A stretch of DNA of 64,000 nucleotides from Lachnospiraceae bacterium (GTDB lineage Bacteria; Bacillota; Clostridia; Lachnospirales; Lachnospiraceae), in the NCBI GenBank assembly GCA_022787145.1, contig JALFVM010000212.1, positions 33,527 through 97,526 on the forward strand, given 5' to 3'. A program made the translations under genes and the position numbers. The notes beneath the pieces are model-generated. The model saw only the letters and a program-made list of their open reading frames with translations, was not told the origin of the DNA and ran no database searches. Positions 19,041-26,459 of the stretch are shown in pieces (the stretch's first letter is position 1; the number at the start of each line of letters is the position of its first letter).

Positions 19041-20168
19041 TTATCTGTCCTTTTTTGTTCCCTCATAAGACAGCTCACACTCAGCCATATCCAAAGCTGC
19101 CTCAATTACTTTATCCATATCCATATAGCGGTACATACCGAGTCTTCCGCCAAACAGCACATTGGGCTCCTTTAAAGCCAGCTCCTCATACTTGCCAAAC
19201 AGCTCAGAGTTTGCTGCGTCATTCACCGGATAATAAGGCTCTTTTCCTTTTTCCCATTTCTGGGAATACTCTCTTGTAATCACGGTTTTCTTCTGTGTAC
19301 CGAAATCAAAATGTTTATGCTCTATGATTCTTGTATATGGGACTTCATAATCCGTATAGTTTACCACAGCATTGCCCTGATAATTTTCCATGTCAAGCAC
19401 TTCCGTTTCAAAACGAAGACTTCTGTATTCGAGAGGGCCATAGCAATAGTCAAAATATTCATCAATCATTCCAGTATAAACGATTTTGTCCGCCTGAGCA
19501 ATCCATTCTTCTTTGTTATCAAAGAAATCTGTATGAAGGACGACCTGTACACCCTCAAGCATCTTCTTGATCATATGCGTATAGCCCTTCTTTGGAATTC
19601 CCTGATGTGGATCTTTGAAATAATTGTTGTCGAATGTATAGCGAAGCGGCAGTCGTTTGATGATAAACGAAGGCAGTTCTTTGCAGGGACGTCCCCACTG
19701 TTTTCTCGTGTAGCCTTCAATCAGCTTCTCATAGACATCTTTTCCCACGAGTGCAAGCGCCTGCTCTTCCAGATTTTTTGGATTTACGATGTGCATCTGT
19801 GAAATTTGTTTGTTGATAATTGCCTTAGCCTGTGCTGGCGTCTGCACACCCCAAAGCTGATGAAAGGTATTCATATTAAAAGGAAGATTGTACAATTCAT
19901 CCTTATAAACAGCCACCGGAGAATTCACAAAATGATTAAACTGTGCAAACTGATTGACATATTCCCACACCCGTTCATTGGAAGTATGGAAAATATGCGC
20001 GCCATAACAGTGCACCTGAATTCCCTCAATTTCTTTCGTATAAATATTTCCGCCAATATGATCTCTTTTGTCAATGACAAGACAAGTCTTTCCCTGTTTA
20101 TGTGCCTCATGGGCAAAAACAGCGCCGAATAATCCGGCACCCACTACCAGATAATCATATTTTTTCAT
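19041..20168 (-). CDS. glf: UDP-galactopyranose mutase
   Basis: 375 aa, the family's usual length. The N-terminal FAD-binding motif is YDYLVVGAGLFGAVFAHEA. The conserved active-site regions RDHIGGNIYTKEIEGIQVHC, YGAHIFHTSNERVWEYVNQF and GYTRKQWGRPCKELP are all present, as is GGRLGMYRYMDMDKVIEAAL. The enzyme converts UDP-galactopyranose to UDP-galactofuranose for surface polysaccharides. The start is ATG 20168 behind AAGGATGG. It has its own promoter, and the neighbouring membrane proteins (20-24 kb) may work on the same surface glycan, though that is only inferred from proximity. Confidence 0.96.
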   Translation of the reverse strand: MKKYDYLVVGAGLFGAVFAHEAHKQGKTCLVIDKRDHIGGNIYTKEIEGIQVHCYGAHIFHTSNERVWEYVNQFAQFNHFVNSPVAVYKDELYNLPFNMNTFHQLWGVQTPAQAKAIINKQISQMHIVNPKNLEEQALALVGKDVYEKLIEGYTRKQWGRPCKELPSFIIKRLPLRYTFDNNYFKDPHQGIPKKGYTHMIKKMLEGVQVVLHTDFFDNKEEWIAQADKIVYTGMIDEYFDYCYGPLEYRSLRFETEVLDMENYQGNAVVNYTDYEVPYTRIIEHKHFDFGTQKKTVITREYSQKWEKGKEPYYPVNDAANSELFGKYEELALKEPNVLFGGRLGMYRYMDMDKVIEAALDMAECELSYEGTKKDR

Positions 20169-20242
20169 AAAAAGCCACCATCCTTGTTCTTCATTTTGCA
20201 GATATCACTGCTCCATTTCCCCCGAATTATAGTGCTAGAAAC

Positions 20243-20271
20243 AGTATAACACGTTTGCATTCGTATGGCAA
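20243..20271 (-). promoter_or_regulatory. probable promoter of glf
   Basis: On the minus strand TTGCCA (20266-20271) and TATACT (20243-20248) are spaced by 17 bp, 75 bp upstream of the glf start. A plus-strand TTGACA at 20313 may serve the divergent 661-aa gene, but its -10 is not clear. Confidence 0.55.
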
Positions 20272-20379
20272 TTGCGTATGAACAGGAACTGATTTCGCTC
20301 TTGACAAAAAAACAATTATTATAGATGATGTAAGAAGGAGCTTTTTCCAAATACTTTTGAAACAAGAGGAATCAAACAT

Positions 20380-22365
20380 ATGAAATCATCAATGAACAAA
20401 ATTTACGCTTTTTGGGCAGCCTTTACTCTGTCTCTTCTGACTGGTGCCTGCTGTCTGAAAGTCCCATTCCTGTCAGAAGCGATTTCTGCCAGGGGCAACA
20501 TCAACCTGCTCACCTATGCTATGGTGATTGTTCTTTTCTGCCTGCTGTTTCTTCTGTTTTATGCCATCACAGATCATTTAGCAAAAGAAACACAAAAACA
20601 TTCCTGTACACCGGCACTTGCAGCCTGCAGTATTCTACTTGTGGCGACTGCTGTATTTTTCTTTTTTATGTTCCAGCTTGAGGGAAAGATCTATGGCGGT
20701 GTTACGGACCGGTATATCTGGCACAAGCTTCCTGTATGGCTGGTAATCTTTTTTCTATCAGGGGAGTTTCTTTTCTGCTTTCTCTGTATCCGAAAAGACA
20801 GCATCCATATTCCCGACAGCGGCATGTACCTTCTTTACAGTATGTTCACCGTACTCATCGGCTATACATACTACACACCGTCCATCTTTGTGCGCGGTGC
20901 ATCCGACCGTCTTCATGCCAATGCCTACTACAATTCCATCTATAATGTACTCCATGGAGCCCCTTATACGGAATATACCACCAGCATTTATGGACACTAC
21001 GGCATCCTTTATCGCCTGCCTATGAAACTTCTCGGCGGGGATTTTGCAGATTTCATTCTGCTCAATTCCATTCTGGGAGCCCTGTGCTTTTTATTGATGT
21101 TTTTGGCACTGCATATGACTGTCAAAAGCAATCTTCTGCGGTTTCTCGGAACCATTGCCATGACCTTCCCGATTCTTGCCATGAGAGGCGGTTTCTACTG
21201 GCAGCTTTGGCCTCACCGCATCCTGTTTATGAGCGTGATTATTTTCTTTGCTGCACTCTGCGTGCGTTTTGGCTGGTTCAACTGGTTTACCTGTATCCTT
21301 GGATATGTCATTTCTCTGACCGGCATCATCTGGAATACAGAAAGCGGACTGTTCTGTGGCATTGCCTGGGCAGGTTTTTGGATTTTAAGATCGCTGTGCA
21401 TTCACTGGTGGCGCTTTCCCCAAATTCTGCTTCAGTCCGTCATCCACCTAAGCTGCGTTGTTTTCTGCTTTTTCGGTGCTTACAGGATTGTAAATCTGTA
21501 TAATACCATCTTCGGCGGAAGTATCAACTCTGTCCGTGAATTTCTGTTCCCGCTTATGACAGATTCCTATATGACCGATCTTTTGAGGGTGGATTTGCCG
21601 GAATTTCCGAGTGCCTATATGCCAGTCTTGTTTTTGTTGCTGCTGGCAGCTGCATGGGGAATGTCCTACATCAATTTAATCAACAAGCAGAAACAGTACA
21701 GCCTGACAGCCTTCCTGCTCCCCTGCTTTGCGTTCTTTACCAGCGTTCTGACGCTTGGACAAATGTCTTATTTTATGAACAGGGCAGCTTACCACAATCT
21801 TGATATCTGTCACCTTCCGGCTATTCTGCTGCTGTGTATCCTGTCAGAAACCGGTATGGATGGCGTCCGTAATTTTCATTGGAAAAAACGAAAAGCGTTT
21901 TCTTCCTCCCAGATTTTTAAGACTGCATTCAGCACAGTAAACCTTTTTCTTCTCCTGGCGCTTTCTACCGGAACAGCCGTTCAGTACAGCTACAACGCAG
22001 ATTTGAAGACACAGTTTCACAATGGACAGGAGCTGACTGATTTTGCGGCTGACATTGCGGCAAATATTCCGAAAGATACATATGCATTCGGCATTGGTAC
22101 GGCTGAAATCTACAGCATTCTTCGATGGGATACGCAATGTTATACGCTTGATTTTGCCGACCTTTCTGTGCGTCCTCAGGTGGCAGACTACGTTGTCAGT
22201 GATATGAAAGACAAAAACGTGGAAGAATTTCTTGTGGGAGAAAATACAATGAAGAAATTCCAGACTTTTTCTCCCGAAAATTATGAGTGGATCAGAAAGA
22301 CTTATAAACGCACGAAGAAATTTGAATTTCAAGGTGCTGTGTTTGAGTATTATACAAAAAAATAG
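20380..22365 (+). CDS. large multi-pass membrane protein, GT-C glycosyltransferase-like
   Basis: 661 aa with around a dozen hydrophobic segments and a soluble C-terminal domain from about residue 540. An extracytoplasmic loop holds FVRGASDRLHANAYYNSIYN, TEYTTSIYGHYGILYRLPMK, with acidic and aromatic residues after the early membrane helices, as in lipid-linked-sugar GT-C enzymes. The family is not recognised with certainty. The start is ATG 20380 behind AAGAGGAA. It is convergent with a minus-strand membrane gene, sharing a palindromic terminator that contains both stop codons. It probably acts on surface polysaccharide, consistent with divergent glf, but this is inference. Confidence 0.6.
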   Translation: MKSSMNKIYAFWAAFTLSLLTGACCLKVPFLSEAISARGNINLLTYAMVIVLFCLLFLLFYAITDHLAKETQKHSCTPALAACSILLVATAVFFFFMFQLEGKIYGGVTDRYIWHKLPVWLVIFFLSGEFLFCFLCIRKDSIHIPDSGMYLLYSMFTVLIGYTYYTPSIFVRGASDRLHANAYYNSIYNVLHGAPYTEYTTSIYGHYGILYRLPMKLLGGDFADFILLNSILGALCFLLMFLALHMTVKSNLLRFLGTIAMTFPILAMRGGFYWQLWPHRILFMSVIIFFAALCVRFGWFNWFTCILGYVISLTGIIWNTESGLFCGIAWAGFWILRSLCIHWWRFPQILLQSVIHLSCVVFCFFGAYRIVNLYNTIFGGSINSVREFLFPLMTDSYMTDLLRVDLPEFPSAYMPVLFLLLLAAAWGMSYINLINKQKQYSLTAFLLPCFAFFTSVLTLGQMSYFMNRAAYHNLDICHLPAILLLCILSETGMDGVRNFHWKKRKAFSSSQIFKTAFSTVNLFLLLALSTGTAVQYSYNADLKTQFHNGQELTDFAADIAANIPKDTYAFGIGTAEIYSILRWDTQCYTLDFADLSVRPQVADYVVSDMKDKNVEEFLVGENTMKKFQTFSPENYEWIRKTYKRTKKFEFQGAVFEYYTKK

Positions 22366-22395
22366 AAGCGGGAATCCCGCTTCTATTTTTTTGTA
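22353..22395. terminator. perfect 20-bp palindromic bidirectional terminator
   Basis: TACAAAAAAATAGAAGCGGG and its exact complement flank a 3-nt loop (AAT). The TAG stop codons of both convergent genes (22363-22365 and, on the minus strand, 22383-22385) lie inside the two arms, so both proteins end in encoded Lys-Lys. Confidence 0.95.
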
Positions 22396-23144
22396 TCGTG
22401 ATAAATCCGATACGACTCATAATTTCCAATCTGTTCGTATCCTTCCTGCAAAAAACGCTGATGCTGTTCGTTTGAAGAAGGATAAATCACATAATTTCCC
22501 CCCAAACGTCTGCCAAGACGTACAATCTCTTCAATATTTCCGGCGTATAATTCCTCTGACAGTTTCAACTGTACCTTATTTTGAATTCTTCTTCCAAATG
22601 TCTGTCCAAAAGACGCATCATACTGACGGATATAAACATTAAATTCATACGGAGCCGTCACACAGACTTCCCCGTCACCGGCAAAGCTGCCAATCTGATC
22701 ACACACACTGATGACTTCCTGCGGAAGCTTATTGAGGTTCTGCGCCTTCACATAAGGAGTGCTTCCCGGTGCATAGACACAGGATCCCGAAAACACAAGA
22801 CAGACAGCCACCAAAATTCCTGCAACAAGGCGCTTCCACCATCGCGAAAAACGCATGACAAACTTTGTTCCCGCAAAAGCAATGACCAGAGGAATCGGTA
22901 ACAGCCACAGCATTCTCCAGTACACCAGCTCTCCAACGCAGAATTCCATAATAATCTTTGCAGTTACCGGACAAAAAAACACAACCAGAAATGCCATTGT
23001 ATAACCTGCAAACAATTTTTTTGTTTTCTTATCTTCACTGCAAAACAACAGATAGAACAACGCAGCCAGAAACAACGCATACTGCCAGCTGTCCCCGAGA
23101 TACAGCAATAGTTTTTCCCAAGCTATTTTTGTATATTCCAACAT
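22383..23144 (-). CDS. membrane protein with C-terminal extracytoplasmic domain, partner of the DUF6077-like gene
   Basis: 253 aa: about four hydrophobic segments in the first 130 residues (ALFLAALFYLLFCS, MAFLVVFFCPVTAKIIMEF, VYWRMLWLLPIPLVIAFAGT, LVAGILVAVCLVFSGSCVYA), then a soluble domain of about 115 residues. VYWRMLWLLPIPL resembles segments in the second half of DUF6077-type membrane proteins. The start is ATG 23144 with AGGAGGAAGTAGG just before it, 25 bp after the stop of the 346-aa gene. The reading frame is also open upstream of the ATG, so a historic split of one longer protein is conceivable. Function unknown. Confidence 0.6.
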   Translation of the reverse strand: MLEYTKIAWEKLLLYLGDSWQYALFLAALFYLLFCSEDKKTKKLFAGYTMAFLVVFFCPVTAKIIMEFCVGELVYWRMLWLLPIPLVIAFAGTKFVMRFSRWWKRLVAGILVAVCLVFSGSCVYAPGSTPYVKAQNLNKLPQEVISVCDQIGSFAGDGEVCVTAPYEFNVYIRQYDASFGQTFGRRIQNKVQLKLSEELYAGNIEEIVRLGRRLGGNYVIYPSSNEQHQRFLQEGYEQIGNYESYRIYHDTKK

Positions 23145-23169
23145 CCTACTTCCTCCTACTCTTCTCCCG

Positions 23170-24210
23170 TCACGGAAGTACCAGATAAACCAGTGCCAGA
23201 ATTACACTGGGCAGACAGCTCAAAAGCGCGCTGCCAATCCTTTTCCATCGCCGTCTTGTAAAACCGCATACAACTGCCACAAGCCCCAGCATAATCGGAG
23301 CAAGCATAATTCCCATGGATGATACCAGACAGCACGACGTCATAAGAAAAAGCAGCTGCAGCCATTCCAAAATTCCGATTTTTTCCTTCTCAAAATACAT
23401 CCAGCCATAATAAAGCAACACCGGAAGCAGCATTGCTGCCAGAACTGCTTTCCCCTGCCAGATACGGATCAGCAGAAACGTTCCCTGCGTATACACCGTA
23501 TAATAAGAAAAGATGTGAACAAGAGACACAAAAATCAGAAAAAGGCTTTCTGCTTTTTTGTCACCATCAAACAGCTTTCTGCCCCACAGACTGTATACAA
23601 AATAACAGGCAGCCACAAGAAAAACAGGCAGAATCGTATGTGCCATGACAGTCGGATGGAATCCCGTCATTTTGCTTAAAAAAGCCAGAAATATCGGAAA
23701 TGGAGACAACACATACCTCTTTGGCAGCACAGAAACAGGTCTTCCCGAGTAACAGCTGTACGAAAAAATCCCGTCTGTATGCAAAGAAGTCGTAGCAGAT
23801 GCCACATACATCGCATCATCTGCATCGGTTGCCATCCCCACAACATATACTCCAATCTGAACAGCAATCAAAAGCAACGCCACACACCAGAGAAACGTCA
23901 TCCCAGACAAGCCCTTTTGAAAACTTTTCAAACAGTTCCAGATTCTTTTTCTTTTTATGAGAAAGGACAGTATTGCCCAGATCAGCACAATCCCCGCATA
24001 CACCAAACACAACCGCGAAAATGATATTTTCAGAAAAGCTGCTGGTACACACAGAACTTCAAACAGTGCAAACATCACAAAATATCCAAAAAGAACGGAT
24101 TTTGCCAGACTTTCTTTCTCTTCCTTTTCTCTCTCCAGAACAACTCCCACACAGAAAGGTATAATTCCAAGCCAAAAAACAGCAAACAATATTTTTACCA
24201 CAGAATCCAT
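23170..24210 (-). CDS. DUF6077-like polytopic membrane protein
   Basis: 346 aa, about nine or ten hydrophobic segments. A conserved-looking loop reads ATDADDAMYVASATTSLHTD and PKRYVLSPFPIFLAFLSKMT, with an Asp-Asp pair after the third helix group, reminiscent of GT-C-type transferases. I recall this pattern from DUF6077 membrane proteins. The start is ATG 24210 behind ACAGGAGAG. It is followed 25 bp later by a second membrane gene, probably translated from the same mRNA. A terminator separates it from putP upstream. The role is likely in surface glycan assembly, unproven. Confidence 0.6.
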   Translation of the reverse strand: MDSVVKILFAVFWLGIIPFCVGVVLEREKEEKESLAKSVLFGYFVMFALFEVLCVPAAFLKISFSRLCLVYAGIVLIWAILSFLIKRKRIWNCLKSFQKGLSGMTFLWCVALLLIAVQIGVYVVGMATDADDAMYVASATTSLHTDGIFSYSCYSGRPVSVLPKRYVLSPFPIFLAFLSKMTGFHPTVMAHTILPVFLVAACYFVYSLWGRKLFDGDKKAESLFLIFVSLVHIFSYYTVYTQGTFLLIRIWQGKAVLAAMLLPVLLYYGWMYFEKEKIGILEWLQLLFLMTSCCLVSSMGIMLAPIMLGLVAVVCGFTRRRWKRIGSALLSCLPSVILALVYLVLP

Positions 24211-24223
24211 AAAACTCTCCTGT

Positions 24224-24255
24224 AAAAAACAGCCCCGCGCAATCCGTCGGAGCTG
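24224..24255 (-). terminator. terminator of putP
   Basis: CAGCTCCG / CGGGGCTG (one G-U pair) with a 10-nt loop, followed on the minus strand by six Us (As at 24224-24229). Confidence 0.8.
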
Positions 24256-24266
24256 TTTTACTTTTT

Positions 24267-25805
24267 TTATTTTCCTGCAACCTGGTCAAATTCTTTCAGA
24301 ATTTCCTGATCCGGTTCTTTTGTAGCAAGACTGAAAATCACAATCATCAAAGTACTGAGTGCAAATCCCACTACAAGAGAATACAAACCAGTCGCTGCTC
24401 CCAGCGTCTGTCCGCCTACAAGCGGTATGTAATCCCAGATCATAACGGCAAGGCCGCCGGACGCGATACCTGCAATGGCACCTGCCAGATTTGTTCTTCT
24501 CCAGTACAAAGACAACAGTACGATTGGTCCGAATGCAGAACCGAGACCTGCCCAGGCATTCGACACCAGTCCCATAATGCTGCTGTTCGGATTCCATGCA
24601 ATCAAAAATGCCAGAACCGCAACTGCAATAACGGTCAGACGGCTGACACGAAGAATTTTCTTGCTGTCTGCATCACGATCCACAAAGTTGTGGTATAAGT
24701 CTTCTGCCACAGAAGAAGCCGTAACAAGAAGCTGAGAATCTGCAGTAGACATAATTGCAGCCAGAATACCGCACAAAAACAGACCTCCGATGAATGGAAG
24801 GCTGAAATCCACGGTAAAGATCTTGGTGATCATCTCAATAAATACACTCTCTGTGGAAACAGTTCCCTCTGTTCCCAATACCGTCGGAAACAGGTATACT
24901 CTTCCAAGAATACCAATGACACATGCCGCAGCCAGAGAAAGTGCTACCCAGACAATTGCGATGGCTCTTGACTTTTTCAGTTCCTTTTCATCTCTGACAG
25001 CCATAAAGCGAGTCAGAATATGAGGCATTCCACAGTAACCAAGTCCCCATGCAAGCTGAGAGATAATATCGATGGCACGATACGGCTCTCCTCCATTCGA
25101 GAAAAGACTCAGATATGCAGAAGCTCCGCCTGCCACACCACTCTGATCAAGAATGGCATGCACATCCTGTCCGCTTAATGTTACCCATGCAATAATCGGC
25201 ACTGCCAGAAGACCAACAAGCATCAGGGTTCCCTGAATAAAGTCAGTCACACAGACAGCCATAAAACCACCCATGAATGTGTATATCAGGATTACACCGG
25301 CACCAACTGCCAGAGCAACATGGTAATCCAGTCCGAATACTGAATTAAACAGTTTTCCTCCTGCTGCCAGAGCCGATGCTGTGTACACCAGGAAAAAGAC
25401 AACAATAACAACAGATGATACGAACAGAAGAATTCTCTTCTTATCGCGAAAACGATTTTCAAAGTAAGCCGGCAAAGTCAGTGAATTGTTTGCCACGATC
25501 GTGTATCGGCGAAGACGGCCGGAAATACACATCCAGTTAAAAACAGTTCCCAAAAATAATCCAATGGCAATCCATGCCTGTCCTGTACCAAGTGCATAAA
25601 CAGCACCTGGAAGTCCCATCAGCAGCCATCCGCTCATGTCAGATGCCTGCGCAGACAATGCCGCTACCCATCCACTGAGTCCGCGGCCTCCCAGAAAATA
25701 ATCTTCTGAGCTTGTAGTAGATTTCATGTAAATGGCACCAATGACGATCATCATCAGAAGATACGCCACAAATGCCGCCAAAATCCATAACATTGTTGTA
25801 CTCAC
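24267..25805 (-). CDS. putP: sodium/proline symporter
   Basis: 512 aa, about 13 transmembrane helices, SSS family. Typical segments are EDYFLGGRGLSGWVAALSAQ, ASDMSGWLLMGLPGAVYALG, AYFENRFRDKK and GILAAIMSTADSQLLVTASS. PutP imports proline with Na+. The start is GTG 25805 with GAGGAGGAG 7 nt upstream; the next ATG is four codons later. It is a single gene with a terminator, and no proline dehydrogenase is nearby. Proline uptake is the common annotation, but related amino acids cannot be excluded. Confidence 0.93.
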   Translation of the reverse strand: MSTTMLWILAAFVAYLLMMIVIGAIYMKSTTSSEDYFLGGRGLSGWVAALSAQASDMSGWLLMGLPGAVYALGTGQAWIAIGLFLGTVFNWMCISGRLRRYTIVANNSLTLPAYFENRFRDKKRILLFVSSVVIVVFFLVYTASALAAGGKLFNSVFGLDYHVALAVGAGVILIYTFMGGFMAVCVTDFIQGTLMLVGLLAVPIIAWVTLSGQDVHAILDQSGVAGGASAYLSLFSNGGEPYRAIDIISQLAWGLGYCGMPHILTRFMAVRDEKELKKSRAIAIVWVALSLAAACVIGILGRVYLFPTVLGTEGTVSTESVFIEMITKIFTVDFSLPFIGGLFLCGILAAIMSTADSQLLVTASSVAEDLYHNFVDRDADSKKILRVSRLTVIAVAVLAFLIAWNPNSSIMGLVSNAWAGLGSAFGPIVLLSLYWRRTNLAGAIAGIASGGLAVMIWDYIPLVGGQTLGAATGLYSLVVGFALSTLMIVIFSLATKEPDQEILKEFDQVAGK

Positions 25806-25854
25806 GTATTCTCCTCCTCATTTGAAATATATTCTTATACTCTACCATGATACA

Positions 25855-25895
25855 AAGAAAAAAACAACCTCGAAAGTAAAATTCACCCTCGAGGT
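25855..25895 (-). terminator. terminator of the clc-exoA-GH13-DUF5662 run
   Basis: ACCTCGA (25867-25873) pairs with TCGAGGT (25889-25895); on the minus strand the stem is followed by GTTGTTTTTTT. Confidence 0.75.
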
Positions 25896-25901
25896 CGCCT
25901 A

Positions 25902-26459
25902 TTATTTTCTCTTTTTCGGACCTTTTTTGAGATAAACATGCTTAATATATGCAAGAGTTTTCTCTTCTCCCTTATCCGCAAGCATATGCAGCAAGGCTTC
26001 CAGGTCTCGACTGGTTTCTTTGTGAATAAACCACAGCCGGTCCTTATTTTTCATAAAATACTCATAGGGAGCGCTGTCTGTGTAAGCATCATCTCCCAGA
26101 TAATTTTTCGAAGCACTGATGCGGTCCATCACCATCTCAGCCACATATTTTCTCGGCATTTTCGCCCCGTTTATTACATGCTCATTATCTTCCAGAGAAT
26201 AATCCACCCAATATTCAAAATGGTGCTTGTTTCTGCCCTTATGATGGAGCCATGACATCGAGACACCGGTATCTTCTCTCTCCGCATTGTTTGGACTTCT
26301 GTCTCCCTGATAATATTTACATCCAACCAGAAATTCTACGGGACAATACTTTGACAAATCGTGAAGCAGCCCCTGTTTGTACAGGCCTACACGAAAACAG
26401 TGTTTCATGACTAACATTTTATGGTGAGTGATTGTTTTAAAGTGTTTCCATGGATGCAT
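25902..26459 (-). CDS. DUF5662-family protein
   Basis: 185 aa, soluble. MHPWKHFKTITHHKMLVMKH, GLYKQGLLHDLSKYCPVEFL and HHKGRNKHHFEYWVDYSLED match what I recall of DUF5662. The HD-like pairs HDLSK and the clustered His (SWLHHKGRNKHHFEYW) suggest a metal-binding, HD-type fold, unproven. The start is ATG 26459 behind AGGAGAAAG, inside the last 49 nt of the GH13 gene, so the two genes overlap and are likely coupled. Function unknown. Confidence 0.8.
   Translation of the reverse strand: MHPWKHFKTITHHKMLVMKHCFRVGLYKQGLLHDLSKYCPVEFLVGCKYYQGDRSPNNAEREDTGVSMSWLHHKGRNKHHFEYWVDYSLEDNEHVINGAKMPRKYVAEMVMDRISASKNYLGDDAYTDSAPYEYFMKNKDRLWFIHKETSRDLEALLHMLADKGEEKTLAYIKHVYLKKGPKKRK

Noticed and set aside
23156..23365. 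69-aa frame ending TGEE at the junction of the two DUF6077-like genes
   Set aside because: Overlaps the end of the 346-aa gene in another frame and has no ribosome site; kept only as a hint of frame ambiguity there.
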